64,000 bases of DNA from Sphingomonas sp. Root241 (lineage in GTDB: Bacteria; Pseudomonadota; Alphaproteobacteria; Sphingomonadales; Sphingomonadaceae). The stretch is taken from NCBI RefSeq assembly GCF_001428865.1, contig NZ_LMIV01000001.1, positions 553,776 through 617,775 of the forward strand, read 5' to 3'. The position numbers were made by a program, and so were the translations under genes. Every line of letters begins with the position of its first letter. Position 1 is the stretch's first letter. Below, piece after piece: positions 9,269 to 18,380 of the stretch. The notes below the pieces were generated by a model that saw only the letters and a program-made list of their open reading frames with translations, did not search any database and was not told the DNA's origin.

Positions 9269-11473
9269 ATGACGATTGTTTATCTCGCCATCGCCTGCGG
9301 TTTGCTGGCGGTGGCCTATGGCTTTCTGACGAGCCAGCAAGTGCTCAGGGCATCGCCCGGCAATGAGAAGATGCAGGATATCGCCGCCGCCATCCAGGAG
9401 GGCGCCAAGGCCTATCTGGGCCGGCAGTACATGACGATCGGCATCGTCGGCGTCGTCGTCGCGATCGTGCTGTTCTTTACGCTCGGCGGGCTGTCGACGG
9501 TCAGCTTCCTGATCGGTGCGGTGCTTTCGGGCGTTGCCGGATATGTCGGCATGAATATTTCCGTGCGCGCGAACGTCCGCACCGCGGAGGCCGCACGCAC
9601 CTCGCTGCAGGGCGGGCTCACGCTCGCCTTCCGCTCGGGCGCGATCACCGGCATGCTCGTCGCGGGCCTGGGCCTGCTCTCGATCGCCGGCATCTTCTGG
9701 TATCTGGTGGAGCAGTCGCATCTGGCGCCCAACAGCCGCGAAGTCATCGCCGCGCTCACTGCGCTCGCCTTCGGTGCCTCCTTGATCTCGATCTTCGCGC
9801 GTCTCGGCGGCGGCATCTTCACCAAGGCAGCGGATGTCGGCGCCGATCTGGTGGGCAAGGTCGAAGCCGGAATCCCCGAGGACGATCCCCGCAACCCCGC
9901 CGTGATCGCCGATAACGTCGGCGACAATGTCGGCGACTGCGCCGGCATGGCCGCCGATCTGTTCGAGACCTATGTCGTCACGCTCGGCCTCACCATGGTC
10001 TCGCTCGCGCTGATGATGCGAAATGTCAGCACCGAGATGCTCACCAAGCTGATGGCGCTGCCGCTGATCGTGGGCGGCGTATGCATCATCACCTCGATCA
10101 TCGGCACCTATATGGTCCGCCTCGGCAAGGGCCAGTCGATCATGGGCGCACTGTACAAGGGCTTCTGGACCACCGTGATCCTCTCGGTCCCGGCAATCTA
10201 TCTCGTCACCCAATATGTCGTCGGCGACATGAACGCGATGATCGGCGGGCTCGATCCGGGCGCACTGATCGGCGACGATGCCTTTCTCGCCGAGGGCGCG
10301 ACCGGACTTGCCGGTCCGCAATTCACCGGCATGAGCCTGTTCTATTGCATGATGATCGGGCTCGTCGTCACGGGCCTGCTGGTGTGGATCACCGAATATT
10401 ATACCGGCACCAATTATCGTCCGGTCAAGTCGATCGCCAAGGCGTCGGTCACCGGCCACGGCACCAACGTCATCCAGGGCCTCGCGATCAGCCTGGAATC
10501 GACGGCGCTGCCCACGCTCGTGATCGTCGTGGCGGTGATCGCGACCTTCCAGATCGCCGGCATCATAGGAGTCGCCTTCGCCGCAACCTCGCTGCTGGCG
10601 CTGGCCGGCATGGTGGTCGCGCTCGATGCCTATGGCCCGGTCACCGACAATGCCGGCGGCATCGCGGAGATGGCTGGCCTGCCCGATGACGTGCGCCACA
10701 GGACCGACGCGCTCGACGCGGTGGGCAACACCACCAAGGCGGTGACCAAGGGCTATGCGATCGGCTCGGCGGCGCTCGCGGCGCTGGTGCTGTTCGGCGC
10801 CTACACCACCGATCTCACGCATTATGCGAAGGAACTCGGCCTTGGCGTCGATCCGATCACGCACAAGGCGATGGTCGATTTCTCGCTGAGCAATCCGTTC
10901 GTCATCGTCGGTCTGCTGCTCGGCGCGCTGCTGCCCTATCTGTTCGGCGCGTTCGGCATGACCGCAGTCGGCCGCGCGGCGGGATCGGTGGTGCAGGACG
11001 TGCGCGATCAGTTCCGCGACAATCCGGGGATCATGGAAGGGACCAGCCGTCCCAATTACGGCCGCACCGTCGACATCGTCACCAAGGCGGCGATCAAGGA
11101 AATGATCGTGCCGTCGCTGCTGCCGGTGCTGAGCCCGATCGCGGTGTATTTCATCATCGCCGCAGTCGCCGGCAAGGAGCAGGGCTTCGCCGCGCTGGGC
11201 GCGATGCTGCTCGGCGTGATCGTCTCCGGGCTGTTCGTCGCGATCTCGATGACGAGTGGCGGCGGCGCGTGGGACAATGCCAAGAAGTATATCGAGGACG
11301 GCAACCACGGCGGCAAGGGATCCGAGGCGCACAAGGCCGCGGTGACCGGCGACACCGTCGGCGACCCGTACAAGGATACGGCGGGTCCGGCGGTCAATCC
11401 GATGATCAAGATCACCAACATCGTCGCGCTGCTGCTGCTCGCGGCGCTGGCGGGGAGTCACGTCGCGGGCTGA
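9269..11473 (+). CDS. hppA: K+-insensitive membrane H+-pyrophosphatase
   Basis: A 734-residue inner-membrane pump with about 16 helices that hydrolyses pyrophosphate to export protons. The acidic substrate site is seen in [20 protein letters not shown] and [19 protein letters not shown]. The Lys in [10 protein letters not shown] marks the K+-independent subclass, since K+-dependent enzymes have Ala there. The ATG at 9269 follows AGGGGAAGGA. A strong terminator lies 21 bp past the stop. Confidence 0.96.
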   Translation: MTIVYLAIACGLLAVAYGFLTSQQVLRASPGNEKMQDIAAAIQEGAKAYLGRQYMTIGIVGVVVAIVLFFTLGGLSTVSFLIGAVLSGVAGYVGMNISVRANVRTAEAARTSLQGGLTLAFRSGAITGMLVAGLGLLSIAGIFWYLVEQSHLAPNSREVIAALTALAFGASLISIFARLGGGIFTKAADVGADLVGKVEAGIPEDDPRNPAVIADNVGDNVGDCAGMAADLFETYVVTLGLTMVSLALMMRNVSTEMLTKLMALPLIVGGVCIITSIIGTYMVRLGKGQSIMGALYKGFWTTVILSVPAIYLVTQYVVGDMNAMIGGLDPGALIGDDAFLAEGATGLAGPQFTGMSLFYCMMIGLVVTGLLVWITEYYTGTNYRPVKSIAKASVTGHGTNVIQGLAISLESTALPTLVIVVAVIATFQIAGIIGVAFAATSLLALAGMVVALDAYGPVTDNAGGIAEMAGLPDDVRHRTDALDAVGNTTKAVTKGYAIGSAALAALVLFGAYTTDLTHYAKELGLGVDPITHKAMVDFSLSNPFVIVGLLLGALLPYLFGAFGMTAVGRAAGSVVQDVRDQFRDNPGIMEGTSRPNYGRTVDIVTKAAIKEMIVPSLLPVLSPIAVYFIIAAVAGKEQGFAALGAMLLGVIVSGLFVAISMTSGGGAWDNAKKYIEDGNHGGKGSEAHKAAVTGDTVGDPYKDTAGPAVNPMIKITNIVALLLLAALAGSHVAG

Positions 11474-11494
11474 ACCGGCCTTTTGAACTTCGAA

Positions 11495-11526
11495 CCCCGC
11501 CCGGAGCAATTCGGGCGGGGTCTTTT
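11495..11526 (+). terminator. Rho-independent terminator of hppA
   Basis: A GC stem CCCCGCCCG / CGGGCGGGG with the loop GAGCAATT is followed by TCTTTT. It lies 21 bp after the hppA stop and just before the convergent acyl-CoA dehydrogenase stop, so it may serve both directions. Confidence 0.85.
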
Positions 11527-11537
11527 ATGCGCCTCCG

Positions 11538-12686
11538 CTAGAGCGACCGCGCGATCAGCACCTTCATGATCTCGTTCGACCCGCCATAGATGCGCTGCAC
11601 GCGGGCGTTCCGCCACATCCGCGCGATCGGATAGTCGTTGATATAGCCATAGCCGCCATGGAGCTGGAGGCACTCGTCGACCACCTGGCCTTCGCTGTCG
11701 GTGACCCACAATTTGGCGATCGCGGCGGTGGTGAGGTCGAGCGTGCCGGCGAGCTGGCGCTCCACGCAATCGTTGACGAACACGCGGGCGACTTCGGTCT
11801 TGGCCTTGCACTCGGCGAGCTTGAACTGGGTGTTCTGGAAATCGAACACGCGCTGGCCGAACGCCTGACGTTGCTTGACGTATTCGGTCGTCACCTCGAC
11901 GGCCTTCTCCATCGTGATCACGCTGGAGACCGCGATGACGAGGCGTTCGCGGGGGAGCTCGGCCATCAGCTGGCGGAAACCCTGACCCTCGGTCGTGCCG
12001 AGCAGATTGTCGGCGGGGACCCAGACCTGATCGAAGAAGAGTTCCGAGGTGTCCTGCGCATCGAGCCCGATTTTGTCGAGCGCCTTGCCACGGCGGAAGC
12101 CCTCGGCCTGGTCGGTTTCGACGACGAGCAGCGAGACGCCCTTGCCGCCGGCCGCCGGATCGGTCTTGGCGACGACGATGACGAAATCGGCGATCTGGCC
12201 GTTCGAGATGAAGGTCTTGGCGCCGTTGATTCGATAGCCGTTGGCGTCCTTGAGCGCCGTGGTGCGGATCGCCTGCAGGTCCGATCCAGCGCCGGGCTCG
12301 CTCATCGCGATCGCCGCGACGCTCTCGCCCGAGCAGAGCTTGGGCAGCCAGCGTCGTTTCTGCTCCTCGGTGCCGTGGGCGAGGACATAAGGCAGGATGA
12401 TGACGTTGTGCAGGGACAGCGCGAAACCTTCGACGCCGTGGCGGCCGACCTGCTCGACGAGCACGACGTCATGACGGAAGTCGCCGCCGGCGCCGCCATA
12501 TTCGGCCGGGATCGAGACGCCGAGCAGCCCGGCTTCGCCCGCCTGCCGCCAGAAGGCGCGCTCGACCTGTCCGGCGTCGCGCCACTTCGCGATGCGCTCG
12601 GGAGGAGCTTCGCGCTCGAAGAAGCGTGCGGCACCGTCGGCGAGGGCGGTGAGTTCGGGGTCGTCGCGCCAGTTGCGTGAGGACAT
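11538..12686 (-). CDS. Acyl-CoA dehydrogenase
   Basis: A 382-residue FAD flavoenzyme introducing the alpha-beta double bond into acyl-CoA. FAD and substrate blocks are seen: AIAMSEPGAGSDLQAI, FISNGQIADFVIV, QRQAFGQRVFDFQ, LHGGYGYINDYP. The usual MCAD-type Glu near the C-terminus is replaced (IYGGSNEIM), while LPRERLVIA keeps a Glu in the helix used by isovaleryl- and long-chain-type enzymes. This suggests a branched or long acyl substrate. It is the last gene of the leftward acyl-CoA cluster. Confidence 0.9.
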   Translation of the reverse strand: MSSRNWRDDPELTALADGAARFFEREAPPERIAKWRDAGQVERAFWRQAGEAGLLGVSIPAEYGGAGGDFRHDVVLVEQVGRHGVEGFALSLHNVIILPYVLAHGTEEQKRRWLPKLCSGESVAAIAMSEPGAGSDLQAIRTTALKDANGYRINGAKTFISNGQIADFVIVVAKTDPAAGGKGVSLLVVETDQAEGFRRGKALDKIGLDAQDTSELFFDQVWVPADNLLGTTEGQGFRQLMAELPRERLVIAVSSVITMEKAVEVTTEYVKQRQAFGQRVFDFQNTQFKLAECKAKTEVARVFVNDCVERQLAGTLDLTTAAIAKLWVTDSEGQVVDECLQLHGGYGYINDYPIARMWRNARVQRIYGGSNEIMKVLIARSL

Positions 12687-12707
12687 GCAATTCCCTCCTA
12701 TCCATCA

Positions 12708-12806
12708 CCCCGGACTTGTTCCGGGGTCCACCATGCGGCTGCGGAAGTGCTCACGTTTCCATCCCTTCCGGTGCGGCACGGTGGACCCCGGCACTTCGGC
12801 CGGGGT
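12708..12806. repeat. Intergenic palindromic repeat (family C)
   Basis: Arms CCCCGGACTTGTTCCGGGGT and ACCCCGGCACTTCGGCCGGG are each small hairpins and also pair with each other through CCGGGGTCCACC and GGTGGACCCCGG. It lies between the SDR and acyl-CoA dehydrogenase genes. It could reduce transcription into the last gene. Confidence 0.7.
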
Positions 12807-12827
12807 GACGATTATATTTTGCCTACT

Positions 12828-13607
12828 TCACCGCGGCGCCATCCGGATCGCGCCGTCGAGGCGGACGTCCTCGCCGTTGAAATACGGGTTGCGCAGCATC
12901 TCGAGCGCGAGGCTGGCATAGTCCTCCGGCCGCCCGAGGCGCTTGGGGAAGGGAACCGAGGCGGCGAGCGCTTCCTTCACCTGCGGGGGCGCGGCGTTCA
13001 TCAGCGGCGTGTCGAAGATGCCGGGGAGGATGGTGTTGACGCGGATGCCTTCGCCCGAAAGATCGCGGGCGATCGGCAGGGTCATGCCGACGATCCCGCC
13101 CTTCGACGCCGAATAGGCGGCCTGGCCGATCTGACCATCCTCGGCGGCGACGCTGGCGGTGTTGACGATCGCGCCGCGCTCGCCGTCTTCGTCGGGATCG
13201 AGCGTGAGCATGCCGGCCGCCGACTTCACGATGCAGCGGAAGCTGCCGACGAGGTTGACCTGGATCACCCAGTCGAACGCCGCGGCGGGGAATTGGCGGA
13301 TCTCGCCGGTCGCCTTGTCGCGGCCGACCGTCTTGAACGCATTGCCGACGCCGGCGCAATTGACGAGGATGCGCTCCTGGCCGTGCGCGTCGCGGGCTTT
13401 GGCGAAGCCGGCATCGACCTCGTCGTCCGAGCGGACATCGACCTTGCAGAATATCCCATGGATCTCGGCGGCGAGCGCTTCGCCCTTTTCGGCATTCATG
13501 TCGAACAAGGCGACCTTCGCCCCCGCCGCGGCGAGCGCCCGTGCGGTGGCCGCGCCGAGGCCCGAGGCGCCGCCCGTCACCACTGCTGCAATGTTCTCGA
13601 ACTTCAT
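12828..13607 (-). CDS. SDR family 3-hydroxyacyl-CoA dehydrogenase-like oxidoreductase
   Basis: A 259-residue short-chain dehydrogenase. TGGASGLGAATA (about 11-22) binds NAD, NCAG follows, and SAAYSASKGG-type YSASKGG holds the catalytic Tyr and Lys. It resembles type 10 hydroxysteroid/short-chain 3-hydroxyacyl-CoA dehydrogenases. Its position between an acyl-CoA dehydrogenase and a thiolase supports the 3-hydroxyacyl-CoA step of beta-oxidation or branched-chain breakdown. The exact substrate is inferred. Confidence 0.85.
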   Translation of the reverse strand: MKFENIAAVVTGGASGLGAATARALAAAGAKVALFDMNAEKGEALAAEIHGIFCKVDVRSDDEVDAGFAKARDAHGQERILVNCAGVGNAFKTVGRDKATGEIRQFPAAAFDWVIQVNLVGSFRCIVKSAAGMLTLDPDEDGERGAIVNTASVAAEDGQIGQAAYSASKGGIVGMTLPIARDLSGEGIRVNTILPGIFDTPLMNAAPPQVKEALAASVPFPKRLGRPEDYASLALEMLRNPYFNGEDVRLDGAIRMAPR

Positions 13608-13617
13608 GCCATTCTCC

Positions 13618-14712
13618 TCAACCGATCGTCCCTGCGGCTCTCAGAGCCGCGATCCGGGGTTCGTCATATCCGAGCCCGGCCAGCACCCGATCGGTCCATT
13701 CGCCGGGCTGTGAAGCCTTGGGCGGCGATGCGGGGGTGGCGGCGAAGCGCGGCGCGGGGGCGGGGGCGCTACCCGCGAAGGTGCTGCGTGCGACATTGTG
13801 CGGATGCGCCGCCGCCTCGTCGAAAGTGAGGACCGGCGACACGCACGCCTCGGGCGTGAAATGCGCGATCCATGCGTCGCGCGCGCGGGTCGCGAAGATT
13901 GCCGCGAAGCGTGCGGTTCGCGCGGGCCAGGCGGCGGCGTCCATCTGGCCGGCACCGTCTTCGCCGAGACCTGCAACCAGCGCGGCATAGAATTGCGGCT
14001 CGATCGCGCCGACTGCTACGGTGCCGCCATCGGCGCAGGCATAGGTCCGGTAGAAAGGCGCGGCGCCGCTCAGCAGGTTCGCGCCCGGGCCGTCCTGCCA
14101 CATGCCGGCGGCCTTGAACCCCCAGCTCATGCTGGCGAGCAAAGCGGCGCCCTCGGCCATCGCTGCATCGACCACTTGTCCGGGCGCGCCCATCTTCACG
14201 CCGAGCAATGCGCTCGTCATTCCGAAAGCGAGCAGCATCCCGCCGCCGCCGAAATCGCCGAGATAATTGACCGGGGCGACCGGCGGCCCGCCCGGCGCGC
14301 CGATCCCGTCGAGCAGCCCGGCGAGCGCGATATAGTTGATGTCGTGGCCAGGGGTTTGGGCGAGCGGCCCGTCCTGCCCCCAGCCGGTCATCCGGCCATA
14401 GACGAGGCGCGGATTGTCGCCGAGCAGCATTTCCGGCCCGAGCCCCAGACGTTCCATCACGCCCGGGCGGAACCCTTCGATGATGCCGTCGGCGTCACGG
14501 CACAGCGCGCGGGCGATCTCCACGCCTTCGGGTGCCTTGAGCTCGACGCCGATGGCCTTGCGGTTGCGGGCGAGCGCGTGGGGTCCGAAGCTGGCGCCGG
14601 GGCGCTCGATCCGGATCACTTCGGCGCCGTGATCGGCGAGCATCATCGCCGCGAACGGGCCGGGGCCGATGCCGCCGAACTCGATGATGCGGATGCCGGA
14701 GAGGGTGCCCAC
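13618..14712 (-). CDS. CaiB/BaiF family CoA transferase, alpha-methylacyl-CoA racemase-like
   Basis: A 364-residue class III CoA transferase fold. GHDINY with H123 and YLGDFGGGG with D153 correspond to the His/Asp pair of alpha-methylacyl-CoA racemases; true transferases of the class use only the Asp. It probably epimerises 2-methylacyl-CoA so that branched chains can enter beta-oxidation. I chose the GTG at 14712 because the repeat upstream places GGGGAGG 6 nt before it; a second GTG at 14730 lies inside the repeat. Confidence 0.85.
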   Translation of the reverse strand: MGTLSGIRIIEFGGIGPGPFAAMMLADHGAEVIRIERPGASFGPHALARNRKAIGVELKAPEGVEIARALCRDADGIIEGFRPGVMERLGLGPEMLLGDNPRLVYGRMTGWGQDGPLAQTPGHDINYIALAGLLDGIGAPGGPPVAPVNYLGDFGGGGMLLAFGMTSALLGVKMGAPGQVVDAAMAEGAALLASMSWGFKAAGMWQDGPGANLLSGAAPFYRTYACADGGTVAVGAIEPQFYAALVAGLGEDGAGQMDAAAWPARTARFAAIFATRARDAWIAHFTPEACVSPVLTFDEAAAHPHNVARSTFAGSAPAPAPRFAATPASPPKASQPGEWTDRVLAGLGYDEPRIAALRAAGTIG

Positions 14713-14718
14713 TAAAAT

Positions 14719-14820
14719 CCTCCCCGGCACGGGGAGGGGGACCGCGCCCGCAGGGCGTGGTGGAGGGGGCGTGCCGCACAGGACACCCTTCGCGGCACCC
14801 CCTCCCCGTGCCGGGGAGGA
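14719..14820. repeat. Intergenic palindromic repeat (family B), second copy
   Basis: Outer arms TCCTCCCCGGCACGGGGAGG and CCTCCCCGTGCCGGGGAGGA are near-perfect complements, with inner hairpins. It is closely related to the element at 8183-8310. It sits between the thiolase stop and the CoA-transferase start and supplies GGGGAGG on the minus strand as the ribosome site for the next gene. Confidence 0.8.
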
Positions 14821-14845
14821 TCGGGGCGCCGCCCGCGTGCGCCCC

Positions 14846-15997
14846 TCACAAAGCCTCGACGATCGTCACGTTGGCGATGCCGCCGCCCTCGCACATCGTC
14901 TGGAGGCCATAGCGCAGGCCGCGCTTGCGCAGCGCGTGGACGAGCGTCGTCATCAGCTTGGTGCCCGAAGCGCCCAGTGGGTGGCCGAGCGCGATCGCGC
15001 CGCCGTTTACGTTGAGCTTGTCCGGATCGGCGCCGACATGCCCGAGCCACGCCAGCGGCACCGGCGCGAACGCTTCGTTGACTTCGTACAGGTCGATATC
15101 GTCGATCCGCATCCCCGCGCGCCTGAGTGCCCGGTCGGTCGCGAACAGCGGCTCTTCCAGCATGATCACCGGATCGCCCGCCGTGACGGTGAGGTTGTGG
15201 ATGCGCGCCAGCGGCGTCAGCCCGTGCGCCTTGAGCGCGGCCTCGCTCACCACCATCACCCCCGATGCGCCGTCGCAGATCTGGCTGGCATTGCCCGCAG
15301 TGATCACGCCGCCTTCGACCAGAGTCTTGAGGCTGCCCAAGCCCTCCATGCTCGCATCGAAGCGGATGCCTTCATCCTGCGCATGCCGGGCGGGGCCGTC
15401 GGCCGCGTCGATGTCGAGTGCGAGGATCTCGTCGGCGAAGTCGCCGCGCTCGACCGCGGCGGCGGCGCGGCGGTGGCTCTCCAGCGAATAGGCGTCGAGT
15501 GCTTCGCGGCTGTGCCCGTATTTCTTCGCGATCATCTCGGCACCGGTGAACTGGCTGAACCCGCGCACGCCGAAGCGTTCTAGCTGGCGATCGCTATAGG
15601 GTTTCGCGCCGGCGACACTCGTCCCCATCGGCACGCGGCTCATATGCTCGACGCCGGCGGCGATCACCACGTCCTGGGTGCCCGACATCACCGCTTGCGC
15701 GGCGAACTGGATCGCCTGTTGCGAGCTGCCGCACTGGCGGTCGATCGTCACGGCGGGAATACTCGCCGGAAGCCCGGAAGCGAGCACTGCGTTGCGGCCG
15801 ACGTGGAGCGCCTGCTCGCCCGCCTGGCCGACACAGCCCATGATGACGTCGTCGATCGCGGCGGGATCCACGCCGCTCCGCGTCGCGACCTCGGCGAGCA
15901 TTGCTCCGGCGAGGTCGACCGGGTGCCAGCCCATCAGCCGGCCGCCCCGCCGCCCACCCGCGGTGCGCGCCGCTGCGACGATATATGCCTGTGCCAT
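14846..15997 (-). CDS. Acetyl-CoA C-acyltransferase (thiolase)
   Basis: A 383-residue thiolase cleaving 3-ketoacyl-CoA. The acyl-binding C89 is in DRQCGSSQQAI, NEAF holds the conserved Asn, GHPLGASG the His, and CEGGG the second Cys. It is first in a leftward operon with the racemase, SDR and acyl-CoA dehydrogenase, consistent with beta-oxidation. The ATG at 15997 follows GGAGAGGG. A 20-bp dyad 30 bp upstream is a likely repressor site. Confidence 0.92.
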   Translation of the reverse strand: MAQAYIVAAARTAGGRRGGRLMGWHPVDLAGAMLAEVATRSGVDPAAIDDVIMGCVGQAGEQALHVGRNAVLASGLPASIPAVTIDRQCGSSQQAIQFAAQAVMSGTQDVVIAAGVEHMSRVPMGTSVAGAKPYSDRQLERFGVRGFSQFTGAEMIAKKYGHSREALDAYSLESHRRAAAAVERGDFADEILALDIDAADGPARHAQDEGIRFDASMEGLGSLKTLVEGGVITAGNASQICDGASGVMVVSEAALKAHGLTPLARIHNLTVTAGDPVIMLEEPLFATDRALRRAGMRIDDIDLYEVNEAFAPVPLAWLGHVGADPDKLNVNGGAIALGHPLGASGTKLMTTLVHALRKRGLRYGLQTMCEGGGIANVTIVEAL

Positions 15998-16026
15998 CAC
16001 CCTCTCCTCGCGGCACTGCCGGCCGT

Positions 16027-16046
16027 CACTTACATCAGTGTAAGTG
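16027..16046. promoter_or_regulatory. TetR-type operator candidate before the thiolase operon
   Basis: CACTTACATCAGTGTAAGTG is a perfect dyad: 8-bp arms CACTTACA/TGTAAGTG around TCAG. It lies 30 bp upstream of the thiolase start. TetR/AcrR regulators of acyl-CoA metabolism recognise TTAC-GTAA dyads of this kind, so an acyl-CoA-responsive repressor encoded elsewhere is likely. Confidence 0.7.
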
Positions 16047-16211
16047 GCGCGCGACGGCCAAGGCAAGCGCTTGTTCGGCGCTGGACTTTGCGGGCCGGGC
16101 ACCCCATCTTGGCACATTGGACGTCGCGATCTGCCGTCCACCTTCCCTTTTCATGCGCGGCAGAGTAAAGGCACCGCCACTTTTGCTCGCATTCACTCGA
16201 GAGGCATATTT

Positions 16212-16430
16212 TTGGCCAAAGAAGAACTCCTTGAAATGCGCGGTCAGGTCGTTGAGCTTTTGCCCAACGCCATGTTCCGCGTCCGGCTCGAGAATGATCA
16301 CGAGATCCTCGGCCACACCGCCGGCAAGATGCGCAAGAATCGCATCCGCGTGCTGGTCGGCGACGAAGTTCTCGTCGAACTCACGCCCTACGACCTGACC
16401 AAGGGCCGTATCACCTACCGCTTCAAGTGA
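16212..16430 (+). CDS. infA: Translation initiation factor IF-1
   Basis: A 72-residue OB-fold protein, full length. After the TTG start the sequence continues [20 protein letters not shown] and ends in GRITYRFK, the IF-1 signature. It occupies the ribosomal A site during initiation. The TTG is fixed by the family N-terminus; autoregulated, rare start codons are common among translation factors. maf begins in a 4-bp overlap. Confidence 0.96.
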   Translation: MAKEELLEMRGQVVELLPNAMFRVRLENDHEILGHTAGKMRKNRIRVLVGDEVLVELTPYDLTKGRITYRFK

Positions 16431-17011
16431 GCGTCGGGCCGATGCGGCTCGTCCTCGCTTCCACTTCGCCCCGCCGGCTGGATCTGCTCAAGCGGATCGG
16501 CGCCGAACCTGTGCGCATCGCCGCTCCCGATGTCGACGAGGACGTCCATGCCGGCGAACTGCCGCGTGCCTATGTGCTCCGCGTTGCCTTGGCCAAGGCG
16601 CAAGCGGTCGCGCGCGCTGAGGACGAGATCGTCCTCGCCGGCGACACCACGATCGCCGTTGGCCGCCGCATCCTCGCCAAGCCCGCGGACGAGCCCGATC
16701 TGCGCCGGATGCTGGCGCTGCTCTCGGGCCGGCGGCACCATTGCCTGTCGGCGGTGTGCCTGATCGGGCTCGACGGGAAAGCCCGGACGCGGATCTCGGA
16801 CACGATCGTCACCTTCAAACGGCTGAGCGACGCCGAGATCGACTGGTACGTCGCCTCAGGCGAAGGGATGGGCAAGGCGGGCGGCTATGCCATCCAGGGC
16901 AAGGCCGAAGCCTTTGTCCGCTTCCTCTCGGGCAGCCATTCGGGCGTGGTCGGGCTGCCGGTGTTCGAGACCCGCGCGCTGCTCGAAGGGGCGGGCTACC
17001 AGCTTGGCTGA
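16427..17011 (+). CDS. maf: Maf-like nucleoside triphosphate pyrophosphatase
   Basis: Hydrolyses non-canonical or modified NTPs to monophosphates. [12 protein letters not shown] is the phosphate-binding signature, and LAGDTTIAV carries the catalytic Asp region. The frame starts at the GTG at 16427, overlapping the infA stop (GTGA); the ATG at 16442 gives the more usual N-terminus [12 protein letters not shown] and may be the true start. The RNase gene overlaps its end by 8 bp. Confidence 0.9.
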   Translation: MSVGPMRLVLASTSPRRLDLLKRIGAEPVRIAAPDVDEDVHAGELPRAYVLRVALAKAQAVARAEDEIVLAGDTTIAVGRRILAKPADEPDLRRMLALLSGRRHHCLSAVCLIGLDGKARTRISDTIVTFKRLSDAEIDWYVASGEGMGKAGGYAIQGKAEAFVRFLSGSHSGVVGLPVFETRALLEGAGYQLG

Positions 17012-17969
17012 GTGGCTCTACGAGGCCGGCATCGGCGAGAACCGCGCCGCGCTCGTCGCGCGCGGAGTGATCTGGAAGGCGCGGATCGAACTTGAGGGCA
17101 GCGCACCGCGACACGGAGCGATTCTGAACGCGCGGCTGGTGGACAAGAGCACCGGCAAGGTCGCGTTCGAAGGCGGCGAGGCATTGTGCGATCCGCTGCC
17201 GCAGGGGATCACCCAGGGCGGCACGCTGCGGGTGCGGATCGTGCGCGAGGCGATCCCTGAGCCCGGCCGCGCCAAGCTTCCCAAGGCGGTGCCCGCGGGT
17301 GCGGACGCGGTACCCGGCGAAGGACCGGACTTGTTGGCGCGGATCACTGCGACCGAGGTGCCGGTACGGATGCTGCGCGCGCATGAGAGCGACCTGCTCG
17401 AGGAGGCCGGCTGGTCCGAAGTGCTCGAAGAGGCAATGACCGGCGAGATCGCATTCCCCGGCGGCGCGCTGCGGCTGTCGCCCACGCCGGCGATGACGCT
17501 GTTCGACGTCGATGGCGGCGGACCGCTCGAGCCGCTGGCGGTGGCGGCGGCGCATGCGGTGGCGCGGGCGATCGAGCGGCACGGGATCGCCGGCTCGATC
17601 GGGGTGGATTTCCCGACGCTGGCGAACAAGGCGGCGCGGCAGGCAGTAGCGGAGGCGATCGACGCGGCACTGCCGCAGCCGTTCGAGCGCACCACCGTCA
17701 ACGGTTTCGGTTTCCTGCAGATCGTGCGGCGGCGGACGCGGGCCTCGCTGCCGGAATTGTTGCGTGCCGATCCGGTGGGGGCACAGGCACGCGCCGAGCT
17801 GCGCCGCATCGAACGGCTTCCCCCGCCGCCGCCGGCTACCCATATGGTGGACAGGCGAATCGCCAACCGGCTTGCGCAGCGGCCCGAATGGACCGCCGAG
17901 CTGGCGCGGCGCATCGGCGGCGCGACGGCGTTCGTCGCCCCTCAAGGAGGTGACATTGGCCAAGCGTGA
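17004..17969 (+). CDS. Ribonuclease E/G family protein, short form
   Basis: A 321-residue protein found in this maf-yacG position in sphingomonads. VARGVIWKARIE resembles the start of RNase G, and SIGVDFPTLANKAARQAV resembles the catalytic DNase-I-like region. It is shorter than RNase E or G and I see no clear S1 domain or zinc-link CPxC motif, so a full endonuclease role is uncertain. It starts with TTG inside the maf gene. Confidence 0.7.
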   Translation: MAEWLYEAGIGENRAALVARGVIWKARIELEGSAPRHGAILNARLVDKSTGKVAFEGGEALCDPLPQGITQGGTLRVRIVREAIPEPGRAKLPKAVPAGADAVPGEGPDLLARITATEVPVRMLRAHESDLLEEAGWSEVLEEAMTGEIAFPGGALRLSPTPAMTLFDVDGGGPLEPLAVAAAHAVARAIERHGIAGSIGVDFPTLANKAARQAVAEAIDAALPQPFERTTVNGFGFLQIVRRRTRASLPELLRADPVGAQARAELRRIERLPPPPPATHMVDRRIANRLAQRPEWTAELARRIGGATAFVAPQGGDIGQA

Positions 17970-18141
17970 CGGCTGCCCGATTTGCGGCAAACCAACCGAA
18001 CCCGGATTCAAGCCTTTCTGCAGCCGCGGCTGCAAGGACCGCGACCTGCTGCAATGGCTGGGCGAAGGCTATCGCGTTCCGGGCGAGCCCGTCGATCCGG
18101 GGCAACAAAGCGGGCTGGACAGCGCGCGGGACGCCGACTAA
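17956..18141 (+). CDS. yacG: DNA gyrase inhibitor YacG
   Basis: A 61-residue zinc protein with four Cys ligands (CPIC, then CSRGC) and the conserved DLLQWLGEGYRVPG tail. YacG binds GyrB and blocks DNA binding by gyrase. The TTG start is well supported by a near-perfect AAGGAGGTGA upstream, and the gene overlaps the RNase gene by 14 bp. Confidence 0.93.
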   Translation: MAKRDGCPICGKPTEPGFKPFCSRGCKDRDLLQWLGEGYRVPGEPVDPGQQSGLDSARDAD

Positions 18142-18170
18142 GAGGCCCGCTCCCGGCCACGCCGGGCCCT

Positions 18171-18246
18171 GCCCGGGTAGCTCAGTTGGTAGAGCATGCG
18201 ACTGAAAATCGCAGTGTCGGCGGTTCGACTCCGTCCCCGGGCACCA
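18171..18246 (+). tRNA. tRNA-Phe (GAA)
   Basis: A 76-nt cloverleaf beginning GCCCGGGTAGCTCAGTTGGT. The anticodon loop is CTGAAAATC with anticodon GAA, the T loop is GGTTCGACTCC, and a genome-encoded CCA closes the acceptor stem GCCCGGG/CCCGGGC. It follows yacG by 29 bp. Confidence 0.97.
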
Positions 18247-18380
18247 CTTTCCTCGCCTGTATCCACGCACATACCGGAACCCGTAGATTTCGCTGGACGG
18301 AGTATCGCGTCAGGCGGTGAACCGGCGCCGAGACACGCGAGCATCGTCGATCAGATCGAGCGCGAGGCAGATGGGCGCGC

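Noticed and set aside
9248..11509. 753-codon minus-strand ORF opposite hppA
   Set aside because: It is antisense to a clearly identified gene; its His/Asp/Arg-rich sequence is the usual shadow of a high-GC coding strand.
12687..12827. A terminator between the SDR and acyl-CoA dehydrogenase genes
   Set aside because: The hairpins belong to a dispersed palindromic repeat and no T-run follows on the minus strand, so an intrinsic terminator is not supported.
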